Origin: Hetaerina americana
Lineage: Eukaryota > Arthropoda > Insecta > Odonata > Calopterygidae
Direction of reading: 5' to 3'
Length of the DNA stretch: 64,000 nucleotides
Assembly (NCBI GenBank): GCA_022747635.1
Contig: JAKTNV010000023.1
Location: 2,014,848-2,078,847, forward strand
A program made the position numbers and the translations under genes. This document shows, in pieces, positions 12,801-23,560 of the stretch. Below the pieces are notes generated by a model, which saw only the letters and a list, made by a program, of their open reading frames with translations, did not search any database and was not told where the DNA came from. Position 1 is the stretch's first letter, and each line of letters begins with the position of its first letter.

Positions 12801-13744
12801 GGCGACTTTGTAAAGCTTCTGTCTCATTTAAATGATGTAAGGCATGCAGCGGCTGTCTTCCTCGACAATTCAATGCTTAGTCTTTCCACTCACACTAACA
12901 AGCGATGGCAATTTTTAGATTGATAGCCCTGAATCCTTAAAAATGAGCTCCTAAGTCCACTGGATGACATTGGTTGGCCTGACAACCCACTCCTTTTTGT
13001 AAATTTTCTTGCCAATGTTACAAAACAATTGTTGTACTTTTCTGTGTCATTATACTGTGCAATGATATCATATACCTTCGATCTTGGGTACCAAACGGAA
13101 TAATTTCTGAAAATTTGGGAACCCACAAATTCCTGTTGCCGAGCAACCAGCGCATACACATTCAATAATCATGGCTCTTTGGTTATACTCAGCATTTGTT
13201 CTCAGCACTGCAACCATTTGGTGGTTATGACCAGTGCATATGTTAAGCTTATTTGGTAACCTCTACTTGTGGTATACTGCGGGGATTTCAAATTGAATTT
13301 TGTCCAGCCCTGCCCTGTTATTGAGTATCATTTATATAATTACCCTCTGGATTTAAGGTAGAGATAATTAATTCAGAACCTAGCGTAGACTAATAATTTT
13401 CCCAATTAAACTTTTTGTTTTTCCCATTTTAGTTTGTTTTCCTATGGCATTAATGTCATGTAATAGTGGGACATGAGTATGAATCGATGATGTAATATCA
13501 TTTGGCTTCCTTAGTTTACTGTAACATTTGAATTTAAACATATCTCACTTCATTAGTTTAAATAATACATATCATGGTTTCATCTATATCTCTATTTTTT
13601 GTTTTAGACTTGATGCAAGAGAAGAAAGAAAAGACTTTACTTCGATCCCAAGTTGAGTCTGTGAATTCAGAATATGACAAGCTGATCAAGGAGCATGCAA
13701 AACTGCAAGATGAAATGAGCAAGGGTGACCGAAAGAAAGATTGA
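3765..13744 (+). CDS. Bap31: B-cell receptor-associated protein 31-like (BAP31), exons 2-5
   Basis: This is an ER transmembrane chaperone and cargo-sorting protein; the family escorts membrane proteins between ER and intermediate compartments. Exons are 3765-3865, 4602-4749, 8472-8695 and 13608-13744, and their split codons join in frame with GT-AG borders. The 203 codons, including the stop, give a second membrane helix (AYVFFGVMFITLLIFF), the conserved DSIREIRKYS segment, the family block RLFRAQRNFYISGFALFFMW, a third membrane region, then a polar coiled coil with AQATVMAES and RQAESASSHA. The protein ends GDRKKD, an ER-retrieval-like basic tail. With a missing first exon of about 30 residues the length would be about 232, usual for BAP31 (about 230-246). 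The frame has no stops. Identification rests on recognised family motifs; BAP29 and BAP31 paralogues are not split in insects as in vertebrates. Confidence 0.92.
4602..4749 (+). CDS. Bap31: Bap31 exon 3
   Basis: The exon is 148 bp, with acceptor ...ACATAG at 4601 and donor GTAAGA at 4750. It encodes the luminal/cytosolic loop with SIREIRKYSGK, then RLFRAQRNFYISGFALFFM, the most conserved block of the family. The terminal TG combines with G of exon 4 to make Trp. A 100-aa open frame on the opposite strand is only its antisense shadow. Confidence 0.92.
5791..6872. mobile_element. 1.08-kb element with 32-bp terminal inverted repeats, family unknown
   Basis: The ends are inverted copies beginning GTTTCAGGGGTAGCAGATTG (5791 onward, and the complement ending at 6872). 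They match over about 32 bp with one difference and then diverge. TA dinucleotides flank both ends (5789-5790 and 6873-6874), consistent with a TA target duplication. No transposase is recognisable between the ends, so this looks like a non-autonomous DNA transposon. It sits in Bap31 intron 3. A hAT origin was considered because of CAGGGGT, but no 8-bp duplication is seen. Confidence 0.7.
7054..7101. repeat. ATTT microsatellite
   Basis: This is an interrupted run of TTTA/ATTT units inside Bap31 intron 3, broken by TTTTATTCG in the middle. Confidence 0.85.
7495..7745 (+). repeat. SINE family S1, degraded copy
   Basis: The order of blocks matches the intact S1 element: a weak tRNA-like head, a segment ending in GTGATTTTTTTGACCTTCCT, CACAGGGAAAG, a C-rich block, and the terminal ACATTCGGGTTGATAA hairpin. 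Many substitutions and short gaps show that it is old. It lies in Bap31 intron 3. Confidence 0.65.
8472..8695 (+). CDS. Bap31: Bap31 exon 4
   Basis: The exon is 224 bp, with acceptor ...CTCGACAG at 8471 and donor GTAATG at 8696. It encodes the end of the third membrane segment (VIKRLLHVIAA) and the start of the cytosolic coiled-coil tail, AQATVMAESVAILRQAESAS. A Met codon at 8455 lies in the intron and is not a start. A mariner element begins only 59 bp after the donor. Confidence 0.92.
8755..9507 (-). mobile_element. Mariner deletion derivative, copy 1 (753 bp)
   Basis: The element has 33-bp terminal inverted repeats (outer bases GAGGGTCATCCGGAAAGTAG) and is flanked by TA at 8753-8754 and 9508-9509. 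Its first base is A rather than the C of the other copies. On the minus strand it holds the N-terminal DNA-binding domain, then a short C-terminal remnant (NELAAKDYAAGIQKLVTRYD...LLGDYVEK, about 8854-8970) in another frame. The catalytic DD(E/D) region is deleted. It lies in Bap31 intron 4, antisense to the gene. Confidence 0.97.
8948..9355 (-). CDS. Mariner transposase DNA-binding domain ORF (135 aa), copy 1
   Basis: The open frame begins MFTMFKKIENAASCEVRAVI and carries two helix-turn-helix regions (about residues 20-58 and 85-125) separated by a linker with DDERSERPSV, as in mariner transposases. It reads through the conserved CARWVPR block and then stops after VSQ, where an internal deletion has shifted the frame. 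No catalytic aspartates are present. It could bind element ends but not cut. Residue 120 is K (KICARW), as in copy 3. Confidence 0.85.
   Translation of the reverse strand: MFTMFKKIENAASCEVRAVIKFLNARNVRPCDIHRQLKEVYGDNVMDESSVRRWCRNFNMGRGNTHDDERSERPSVITDQLVSSVDEFVRNDRRVTIDDICEHFPNVSRTIVHEIVKHHLHYAKICARWVPRVSQ
10285..10481. repeat. 197-bp near-perfect palindrome
   Basis: Two arms of about 91 bp (10285-10376 and 10391-10481) are reverse complements with few mismatches, around a spacer of about 14 bp. Each arm carries CTGAAGACGATGGCAGAGTC followed by a TTCGAAACG block. This kind of palindrome is common in arthropod mobile elements, possibly Penelope-like terminal repeats, but no reverse transcriptase is present nearby. 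The 80-aa minus-strand open frame across it is only a reading of the hairpin. Confidence 0.85.
10648..10888 (-). repeat. SINE family S2, diverged copy
   Basis: It matches the S2 copy at 15957-16253: GTGGAGAGAAACC, GGCATTAGCC, AAGGCACCA, then on the minus strand a tRNA-like B box (complement of AGGGTTCAAACCTGGGCC). The tRNA-derived head is at the high-coordinate end. It lies in Bap31 intron 4. Confidence 0.75.
12190..13230 (-). pseudogene. Tc1/mariner-type transposase relic
   Basis: Minus-strand reading gives transposase-like pieces in several frames: an N-terminal part at 12890-13165 (VARQQEFVGSQIFRNYSVWY...), an RKTAAACL segment near 12840, a decayed QDGAPAH-like block near 12490 and a C-terminal SLKRTSNHVRPRLEAVIKATRR-like tail at about 12200-12270. 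Frameshifts and stops are frequent. The subfamily is not assigned and terminal repeats were not found. It lies in Bap31 intron 4. Confidence 0.55.
13608..13744 (+). CDS. Bap31: Bap31 exon 5 and stop codon
   Basis: The acceptor is TTTTGTTTTAG at 13607. The first two bases complete Asp, followed by LMQEKKEKTLLRSQVESVNS and a Lys/Glu-rich coiled coil that ends GDRKKD before TGA at 13742-13744. The tail has basic residues at -4 and -3, close to the dilysine ER-retrieval signal of the family. Confidence 0.92.
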
Positions 13745-15070
13745 ATCAGGGTAGTGATTGGCCCTCAATTTTATAGAAATATTGTAACTTTTGTCCTGAT
13801 ATTTAAAATAGTTTGCAAAGTTGAATTTTGTATTTGATTCTGTTGGATGTATTTGTTAATTAATTTATGTTCTTCATTCTATATTGATTGTACTGTTTGC
13901 AAAGTACCCATTTTAAAATAATTATTTCCTTCAGTGTGTATGCCACATTTAAAAAAAATATTTTTTTGGTGCATGTTCATACATTTCTTCTCAAACTGTA
14001 CGTATGCCTACTAAAGAATGTGTAATGCATATGTGGTGACCTTAATTTTATCACTTAATAATTATTTAGTTTTGGTCATTTGAATTATTTTAGTTCCTTT
14101 TATTTTTGTATTAAATCTTCATCTCTGCTCTCAGCATTACTTAGTTTGTATTTAGGTCTAACCATTTGTGGTTTGGCTTTTGCTGCTGAGAATGTAAACC
14201 TGAATTACTGTGATAGTTCGGAATGAATGGGAATGCCATGTTGATATACTCCCTAGTAGATTTGGAAAGTTTTTTCAAGCTGGATTTTCCCATGGACATT
14301 AATAATTTGGCTGGTGACAAAAAAGAATAATACAAAACTGTTACAGTTGTATTTTTACATTACATTGAGTTTTTGGCCACTATGAAGTGTTGCTCAATAT
14401 TTGAGCACTTTGGTGAAGACTTATAAACAAGCAGAAGCACATGCGTAGAGCATTTACATAAATGTTGTATTTTGTATTCCATATCATTTTATTCCCAGCA
14501 TTATAAATTGTGGTGAAGTTTACAAAAATTCAACAGAGTTGTTGATATAGATCTATAATAGCTTGAGCAGTGTAGTCGTAATAAACTATTGTTTCTGGGC
14601 TGTGGCTAAAATCACTGTCAGTTATACCATTTAAATGATGATACTACTCTACTAATCAAATATCTTGGATTATAATGCACGAGTGGAAATTAAACGATGA
14701 GTCCACAAAGGAGCGGATGTCTGGGGATGGTTTCTATAATAGTTTTTTTAGGAGGATGCAGTATATGATGGCATGGATGTTGAGTTAGCATAAGAAAAAG
14801 TTGTCAATGGAAATGATTAAACATGAAGTCCTGTTGCTGAGAAGTAAGTCTGGTGGGTCATTAACTTTAACAATAAATACTACAGAGTTCCTCTTGTTTT
14901 CAATGGCCACCTTAATTTCTTGTGATTATGGATTGTGTTTGAGTGAAGTGCTCAATTTTTACAGGTTTCTGTTAAATGTCATGATCAACATTGGGGTGTA
15001 CACTTTAATTTTTCACTATTATGGTGTTTGTTATATTCTTTGAAAAGAATAAAATTGTATCTGTGAAAAG
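13745..15070 (+). other. Bap31: Probable Bap31 3' untranslated region
   Basis: AT-rich sequence follows the stop codon with no other coding signal. AATAAA occurs at 14580-14585 and 15048-15053; either could be the polyadenylation signal and the end is not fixed. The 64-aa and 80-aa open frames here are not convincing. Confidence 0.4.
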
Positions 15071-15956
15071 TCAGTTTCAATTTACTGTGAGTGAGTATTA
15101 GGCAGCTTTGTTACTTTTGCCATGTTATCCAAATAACAAATTATAAGAAATATTTGCAATTTTGTCATTAAAGATTTTGTCTAAAATTTATGGTACAATT
15201 TATTTCTTGGCAAAAAGAGTCCTTTCATATTCCAGATTCATGCAAGACATTTTTGTAAAATAGGGAAATGGTATAATTTGTTTCCTTAGTCCCCAATTTT
15301 TTCTGAATATTAGACAATACTACATTTTTTATGTCGGCCTGGCCTCTTCAGTACTCAAGATGACTGGCTATCTCTGTATTTTTTGCTGAAGCCCACACCC
15401 GACACAATATTCAAAAGCTTACTTAGTTTTTAATTAGACTTAGCAGGAGTTTGGGATCATTATTAGTTAACAAAGATATGAAATGTCACTTAACTGGATA
15501 AGGTTTTAGGTAATCTTATTCTTTTAGGTACCGGATGAAAGTGGTGGTGAGGGTTTTTAACAACCTTGCAACCGTCTGGATGACGAAAGGAAATCAGCTA
15601 GTCTTGAAGGAACTACATAAGGAAATAGGGCATACTAATAAAGATACAATGCTGAGCCTGGAGTACATAATATAATTTATTTACAGGAAGTCAATTTGCA
15701 AAAATTTTATGTGCAAATAACTAATTTCCATTTTATGAACTCCCAGTGTGAAAGCTACCATTATTAAAATTTCTTATGGACTTGCTCAAAAATGATAAAT
15801 ATTTGTGTGTATAGAGGTCAACACTATTCATGAGCAATATTCCAGCAGATAATAAGAATACCTGCATTGGTCTTGAGGATATGTAAATACATATATGACT
15901 AGATAGAATACTAGGGGATAGCAGATGTAATATTAGTTGACTAAAATAAGCATCCA

Positions 15957-16253
15957 GTAGTAGTATTTAGAGGAGGCGACTGACAGCTGAGGTCATTTGC
16001 GCCATAGGGGATGGACGGGAAAGGGTGGAGAGAAACCTGGCATCAGCATTAGCCTACTCTTTACGAAAGGCACCACGGGGTCTGCAGCTTAACGTCCCAT
16101 CTGACGGACGGTGTACTTACTCAAAGTGCCCTCCACAAAGCACCTCAAGTAGGGATCAAGATACCTCTGAAAAATATTCAACACCATCAGGATTTGAACC
16201 CGGGCCCTCTGGGTGGGAAGCCAGTATGATAGCCACCGCACCATCTCGATCTC
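15957..16253 (-). repeat. SINE family S2, copy with 12-bp target duplication
   Basis: The body runs from AGGAGGCGACTGACAGCTGA (preceded by a short tail) to the tRNA-derived head at the high-coordinate end. The head contains the complement of a B box (AGGATTTGAACCCGGGCC). The direct repeat AATAAGCATCCA flanks it at 15945-15956 and 16254-16265, showing target-primed insertion. Confidence 0.88.
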
Positions 16254-16513
16254 AATAAGCATCCAATCATGGGATCTGAAATTCCTTAACTGTGTAAATC
16301 CGAAAATTCTTTTTTAATTTTTATTTAATTCCAGCATGACTGTTCTCATTTTTGATAGATATAGGTAAACTTTTAAACAATTTACAACTTGGCTGATTAC
16401 GGTACAAAGTAAGATTGTGAGATGTTACAAGAAAATCCTGCCTATTTCTATTATGATTATTATCTATGCCTTGGTTTAAGATAAAATTTAATAAAGATTT
16501 ATATTCTTTAAGG

Positions 16514-16784
16514 GTGGGTCGTAGTATTCCAGGGGTAGAGTGTTGGACTGCTGACTGGAGGTCCCGGGTTCAATTCCCGGGCAAGTCTCTGGGCACCTGC
16601 AGCTCCACCCAAGCTGTGATTTTTTGGGTACCAGATCTTCCTGGGAAACCGGCACAGGGAAAGGAACTGGCCCCCCTACCCTGATGTGTGAATTTCACGC
16701 GCCGTATAGGGCTTAGTACTGGGTGATCTCTACCATCACCTACTAAACCAACCTTCGGGTTGATAATTGTTTATGGTTTTTTTT
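16514..16784 (+). repeat. SINE family S1, intact copy with 12-bp target duplication
   Basis: The tRNA-like head has an A-box-like segment (GTAGTATTCCAGGGGTAGAG) and a B box (GGTTCAATTCC) near 16565-16578. A unique body with GGGAAAGGAACTGGCCCCCC follows, then a 3' hairpin (CCAACCTTCGGGTTGA) and a short T-rich tail. TATTCTTTAAGG is repeated perfectly at 16502-16513 and 16785-16796. This is the reference copy for the S1 fragments in the window. Confidence 0.93.
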
Positions 16785-17199
16785 TATTCTTTAAGGTACA
16801 TGAATGAATGTACATTTAAATACACAGTAACAGAAAAATTTTCAATTGTTAAAAAAAGTTTCTGCAGCTGTCTCACCTTCATGCATTGTGCATGATCCTA
16901 ATGGTCCAGTTTTGCAATTTAAAGAGGGATGCAGTATTAGGAGAATTACTCCCAACCAAAATGTTGTATTCTAACCCACAATATATGTTCATGCATGAAC
17001 ATCATATATAGCGATTGCTTCCACACTAGTTAATTCAACCATTCTACATAGATAGCAGTCGATACTTGTAGCAGAGGCTACTGAGGGAGAGAGAGAGAGT
17101 CAATGTGTGTTTCCAAACTTGAATGTTTCATTGATAAAAATGCCAAGAAATTGAGTATCTGCTACTAGCTGAATTCATCAAATTTAATGCATGGGCTGT

Positions 17200-18990
17200 G
17201 ATCATTTCTTTTTTTGTGTAAGATGAAAAAGAGCAAATAATTTTTAAAATTTATCTTCACCCTCCGATAACGCCAGTTCTCCATGTTAGAGACAACATTT
17301 TCAGCCCAAATTGCTATATTACACTTCTGTTTTAGTTGTGGTTTGGGTCACAATCAACTGTGTCAAACACCTTAAAGAGTGCCCATTCTGTTGAAATAAC
17401 GATCAAGGTCATCTAGAACTGAAATGATAAATTAATTAATGGCAAATGCTGCTGAACATTTTTAGATGAAGCCAGAATGAGAACTTGATAAAATGCTCTA
17501 TTTTACAAGCAATTTCATTATCCTTGTTGCAATAAGAGCTAAAATATTTAGAAGAGGGAAAGTTGCAATTTTGGAAAATGATTGTCCATCGTTGAACTAT
17601 CACCATTTTTGTGTAAAGGAATAACAACTGGCATTTTTAGTTTGTCAGGAAACATTACTTATACAGAGAAATTAACTAAATGAGTAAGTTGAACTGAATG
17701 ATGGTTGCAGCAAAGCAACAGTGGGCATGGCGCTCATTCCATTCAGCTGAATCTTTTGCACAAATTTAGCTAATAATTCATTTTAATTCCTTTTCACCGG
17801 TTGAATAGGGGCAAATGTTTATGGGCAATGAATTGAGTGGGCTATAAACATTTGTATGTTGTTGAAGGGAAGGTTGAGGGTGAAATATTTTACCATAGAA
17901 TTTTGCAATTGTCCATTAAAATTGGTGGCTATTGCATAATGTTGAGTAACTAGTGTACTGTTGAGGATAATAAAATCAATTGATTTAATTTTCCTTACCC
18001 AAATTACCAACATTTTGGTTTTGTTACTCAAGGAAAGTACTGAATTGGCATTCAAATTTCTCTTTGTTTCAATAATTAATCTTGAGTAGTGATTTTTACC
18101 ATCAACATGGCGATGCTCAATGTCTGTATCATTGTTAGTTTTCTATAGTGTCAACAAATATTTTTATTCCTGATAGATAACTATTATCTCTGGAGTAACC
18201 CAAGCTCTGCTTTGAGCCCTTCCAGACTTAACCACTTGTAGAGGGAAGCAGTAATTGAAAATATTATGAAATGTATCCAGGAAATTGCTACATTTTTCAT
18301 TAATCATATGAGAGCTGTAAAAACTTCCCCAAACAGTCTTTTGCTAGGAAGCAAATTTCTTCAATGGAATTTGATATAAATTACCTTTTTTTATGGAAAC
18401 TTTCACTGTTATTTAGGGCTGTTGAGGCAACTGGTATGAAGGTTATAAAAGCTTTATCATCAGAAAGAAGGTAATCAATCACTTTACCATTCGTGAAGAT
18501 AAGGTTTGTGAACATGTTATAAAAAATGAATGCAGAGTGATATGTTAGTCTGATGGGAAGTAAAGCTGTTCGCTTGATGTCAAATTTTAACAATGTATCC
18601 ATTTAACAATTCCTCAGGTTATCAGCCTGATTCAAGTCAATATTTTTATCTCCTAATAGTTTGTTACACTGACAGATTTTTCTAATACCTTAGTTAAATT
18701 GTTTTATTTTAATTGAAGTGTACGTTCCCTCAACATAACTATAACACTTTTCTACAATTAGGTTCGCTAAAAAGTACTCAAAGTCCATGTCTGTGCATAA
18801 TTCACAGGCTATATTAGAATGATGAATTTAAGCCCCTTTGAACAAAAATTAGAACCACCACATTTTGTCAACAATATGAGAGAACAATTTTAAAAACTGT
18901 TAATATTCACTTTGAAAACTTCATCAGAATGGAACCAGCGTTCAGTAACACATAATTCAATATTTTTGTTCATTAATGAATAAGTCCAAA
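17200..18990 (-). mobile_element. Decayed LINE C: endonuclease, linker, start of reverse transcriptase
   Basis: Read from high to low coordinates, the minus strand gives an apurinic endonuclease-like part with VEGTYTS, NKLLGDKNIDLNQADNL (near 18640) and IDYLLSDDKAFITFI (near 18440), where SDH has become SDD. A linker with LIIETKRNLNANSVLSLSNK follows near 18050, then a weak VLDDLDRYF...FDTVD-like start of the reverse transcriptase near 17300-17400. Stops and frameshifts are frequent. It is CR1/Jockey-like by motif order. Confidence 0.7.
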
Positions 18991-19139
18991 ATGTTAATTT
19001 TGTTCCAAATGCATTGAATATTCAAGGTTAATAAACTTAGGACAGGGTCTGGTCAGCTTAATGTAATTCCATTACATCAAAGATAATTATCATCCTGATT
19101 CTTATTAATTTTGGAGTAATGTTTGTTGAGATTGAACTT

Positions 19140-20800
19140 TTCAATCACAGTGTTCTTGGTTCATTAACTAGTAGTCTGACTGAGAATCTTGAAGTCAGCT
19201 GTAATCTCAAATAAAGCATAAGGGGGCGGCAAGGGGCATTGTGTTTTACAAAACTCATTAGCCGAATGGCTCTTTTTTTGGACCCTGAAAATAGCCAAGG
19301 CCTCAGATGATGAACCCCAGTAAAGGATACTACAGGCTATGTGAGAATAAAATTCACCACAGTATGGTGCACAGAGAACAGCCACTAAAACTGTGGATCT
19401 AATGGACCTTATTAAAAAGCAGGCCGAGCTTAACCTACTGGTTGAAGTACTTATGTGTTCATCCCAAGAGATTTGAGAACTGATGAGGAAACCCAAAAAT
19501 TTGGTATTTTGTACCCGTGGGATCACCTTCCCATCAACTTCAATAGAAAGTGCTTTGCTTGCCTTATTTATATTTGCAAAATATATTAGGTGAGACTTTT
19601 CTATATTTAAATCTAGGAAATTATTATGACACCAAGAGGTGTGACTAACCTGTTTACACTCGACTATCAATTCATCAAAAGTAGGCGATACAAGAATAAT
19701 GTTGGTGTCATCAGCATATAAAAAGGGAGTAGCACTGTTTATATGCTGAAAACTATCAACAAGGTCATTAATATAAGAAAGAAACAAGACAGGCCAAGAA
19801 CAGAGCCTTGAGGGACACCTCGATTAAGGACCTTACTTGGGGAAACAAAAAATGTACCATTTTCAGAAACAACCACATGTTGTATTCTAACCAATAGGTA
19901 GGATTCAATCCAAGCATTAGGTCTGCCACAAATACCCATCCTGTGAGTTTCTTGAGAAGTAACTTCCATTTTTTTATCTAGAGCATTTTAAGTCTGGGTT
20001 ATTAACAAATAGTTAGCAGAAGTAGTAGATTTATGCTCCCTAAAACCATGCTGAGATGGTGAAAGGAGATGGGAAACCTCTAGGTAATTAATTAACCTAA
20101 CATAGAATGCCTTCTCAAATATTTTGCTGAATTGATTCAGCAGAGAAATTGCTGAGTAGGAGTTAATATCATGTCCATTGCCCTTGTTTTTATAAAGAGG
20201 AATGACTTTTGACACCTTCAGAGGAGATGGAAACTCCTAATCGGAAATATTTATTCAAGAGAAAATGAAGAGGCTGCATAATGAAGTCGATGGATTGCTT
20301 AATAATGTAACTGGGAATTCCATCAAAACCAGAGCTTCACTTTGTACCTAAAGTCTTCACTATATTTTTTAGCTCAGAATTAGTGAGGGGATAGAGAAAT
20401 GGGGACTTTGAGTGGGTAGCAGCAATGGCTTCTAAATTACGAGAGTTGCTCTGCTTAGCAACAGAAGAAGGTTGAAAGTGATCAGCAAAGTTACAGGCAA
20501 GTTTGGATAAGTCTGATATAATAATTACTGATGAATTATTAATCTGAATTTGAGACTGCTTCTTGGGTTTGTTTCTGGAGGTTTTAATAATTTTCCAGAT
20601 TTATTATCAGAGTTAATGATCCTATGGTCATTATAACAATGTTTAGCTGACTATAGCGTTTGACGGGAATGCTTCTTCCTTTTTGCATATTCAGTCTTAA
20701 GTTTGCAATTAGTTTTACTAGAAATGGCCAGCTGTTTAAGATAGTGAGCCATGAAACGTATTTCATTACTTATCCTAGTTTTACACTTAAGAGACTTGGT
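19140..20800 (-). mobile_element. Decayed LINE B: linker, reverse transcriptase and C terminus
   Basis: The minus strand encodes, in broken frames, a linker (20800-20560) and then GFDGIPSYIIKQSIDF. Next come KVIPLYKNKGNGHDINSYSA and SPSQHGFREHKSTTSA (19988-20215), NRGVPQGSVLGLSCF (19739-19969) and the catalytic FLYADDTN with the NTKFLGFLISSQISWDEHI thumb block (19164-19787). These are the ordered motifs of a CR1/Jockey-like non-LTR reverse transcriptase. The longest intact frame is 207 aa. The copy is 5' truncated. Confidence 0.9.
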
Positions 20801-21429
20801 TCTTTCTTTGTACTGAACAGGAAATGATATGTTAAAGTAGTGCAGAAATTTATGTAAAATGTAGTACAGAGATAGTTCAAATGTTGACGAGCTTGAAGAA
20901 TTTTTTAATTTAATATGCCTACTTTTTAAATAAAATGTTCTTCTCTCTACTACTTTTTCTTTTACTTAATACTCTTCATTTTACTATGCTGTGATTGGAT
21001 GCCTAGTTAATTATTGTAACACCAGCCATTCGAGGGAGATTCTCTAATGGCTGTGTGTGAGTCAAAATCTCGAAAAACAGCTACCTTGTCTAAACACACA
21101 TATTTATGACAACTGTTGATAATTACTCAGTCTCTTTTTGTTTGTAGCCTGTATGAAGATGCATTACTATTTCATGGGCAGTCTGTTTTAAAGCACCAAG
21201 TGGCTGTAACAATTTTATAAAGCAATTTATAACATCTCTTATGGAATAAAGTTCTCCTTCTGTTGCCATGTGTAATTTACCTTTCTAAAAAATAGTAATT
21301 ATGACTGCAATTTCATACCCAGAATTAATTAATATTTTTGCAATGTGTTTTTGTTAATTTTTTAAAGTATTGTTCTTTCTTTTGAATTTTAAAGATAATA
21401 CTATTGTCCATTTTGTATAATATCATGAA

Positions 21430-23290
21430 TTCAACTCTGGCAGGCGAGGCATCTTAGCACTTACTATGCTCAGATCGACTGTGGTTGACATCATAATTGG
21501 CTCCTAAGATCAAAGCTTTGACATAAAGCAGGTCATAGTCTACAACAGAATTAAATTCAAATTTGGTTAGACAAAATAGTCTTTTAAGCCGTAGAAAATT
21601 TTTTCCAAGAGGAAGGATTTCAGTTATTTTTAAAGATGTTGGCTGTAGAAGAAGATTTAAAAATAGTAGGAGTTGATTATAAATTTTTGTAGCTGCATTA
21701 AATACACCTTGGTGGCAGGTCATCAGTCTGCAATCCTCCATTTGTAGATCGCCTTTTTGATGGGTGTCATAGTAATAGTGGCAAATGAGTTTTATTTAAT
21801 CTGACAAAAAATGCACAGTGCTATATATATAGGCATAGAATTTTGAATATTGCCTTGACCGCCCTCTTTCAAATGGAAAATACCTTTTTGGAATGAGGAG
21901 AATGGCCCCAAAAAATCATGCCATGCGCTAAGTGGCTCTACACTTGGGCAAAACATGCATGTCATGCTTTACACATCAACAGGGAATGTCATGAAGATGA
22001 GGTATGAAAGCACCAGTTTTTTTGGGTTGCCAGTATGTGGCGTTTCCAGGTCAGATTCTCACTTAGCCATAGACCAAGGAACTTAGCAGTAAGCCCTTTC
22101 AATATATGAGCTTTATTAAGGAGCTCTGCAATGGTGAAGATTTCTCGGTGTGAAATTGAAGGGATGATGGCTTCTTTTTATTTAACAATGCATTATTGGA
22201 AAAAACCACCTAGCCATATCTTCTACTGAGGTTCAAGCATCATAGTTTAATTGATTCTCAGATTGAGAATTTACTGGACATGAAATGTCATCAGCACATA
22301 GTATAGGATCACTCCTTGATAAATGATGTGGGAGATCATTCATTAAAACTATGAGCAGTAGGAGTCCCAGGATTGAAACCTTGAGTTGCAATGTAGTTCT
22401 CTGCTGAAAGTCTTTTGACGTACGCCACCCTCTTCTTGAATTGCTTTAAGCATTCTCTTACATTCTTTTTTCAAGTGAGCATCATGGAACTGAAAATGTT
22501 TATGCATATTGTTTGGAGCCCGACTTTCAGTAATTAAGTCAATAGGAAACAAACGCTTCCTATTTTGAGGAGTCTGTATTATCTTTTTCTTAGGCAAGCC
22601 TGCATTGAAATATACTCTAAAAGTATTCATATATGTAGGCATTAAATTTACTGTCATTGCTGGTTAACTCCTTCCCCTGACTCCTTTTAAAGTGACAAAT
22701 AGAACTCATTTTTGAGGTCTGGTCAAGTAGCCTTTTGGTCTACTGTTGGGAACCTGCACCATATAATGAGTCTTAATCTGAATATTGAAACCAATGCGAT
22801 CAGAGAAATCAATGTGACAAGTTTCCCTAGAAATTTCTTTTGAGATGTCAGTAATGATTAAGTCCAATTTTGTGGCTGACTGGGTGATAATTTGAGTAGG
22901 ACCTTTATTAACCATGTGAAGCTCTGTACCTGCCAGCATATTCACAAATTCTATATTTTCCGGTTAGTTCTACAGCTGCTTTATGTTTGAATCACCACAC
23001 ATCAGTATTTTATCTACTCTTTTGGCAAGAGCTTGTCGCTCAGTCGCGCTATGTTAAGACAAAAATAAATCAAATGATCCACTGGGAGCCCAATAAACGC
23101 AGAATAATGCAATTTTCAAACTTTAAGGAAGACAGAACATCATTCAAAATCATTGCCAATGCTCATTTTTTTATCGAACAAAGAGAGGTGGACATGCAGT
23201 TTTGCATACATTGTCACTCCACCACACTTGAATCTTATCCTCCAATATTTGGAGATGAGGTTACATGAGGTGGAAATGTATCCATACATA
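21430..23290 (-). mobile_element. Decayed LINE A: endonuclease and linker joined to RT C terminus
   Basis: Minus-strand reading gives endonuclease pieces (CGGVTMYAKLH near 23250; ATKLDLIITDIS and the end of the domain at 22706-22945). A linker (LITESRAPNNMHKHFQFHDA..., 22349-22657) comes next, followed by NDLPHHLSRSDPILCADD and LGLWLSENLTWKRH near 22010-22350. C-terminal sequence continues to about 21454. The reverse transcriptase between linker and catalytic block is missing, so the copy has an internal deletion. Confidence 0.75.
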
Positions 23291-23294
23291 TAAA

Positions 23295-23522
23295 ATGGAC
23301 ACCAAGATAGCACTAGTGAACAAAAGCTCACACAAATGAAACTCACCCATATTCCGAATTTTCCGTGGCAAAGCACCCTTCTCAAGGGAGAGAAGGAACT
23401 GAGCCGATTCTCCTCCTCCCTTGAGGAAGGTGGTTTTGCCACAGAAAATTCGGAATATGTGTGAGTTTCATTTGTGTGTGTTTCTCTGTATTTTTGTTTG
23501 CTAGTACTATCTGGGTGTACAT
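23295..23522. mobile_element. 228-bp foldback (inverted-repeat) element
   Basis: Left and right halves are reverse complements for most of their length: ends ATGGACACC/GGTGTACAT, the shared ACACAAATGAAACTCAC, ATTCCGAATTTTCCGTGGCA and CTTCTCAAGGG, with a small gap. A loop of about 27 bp (about 23391-23417) separates them. It carries no gene and lies between LINE A and an FADD-type LINE 3' fragment. A target duplication is not clear. Confidence 0.8.
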
Positions 23523-23560
23523 AGTTATTCACATAACATTCATTTTACATGTGTTGAAGA

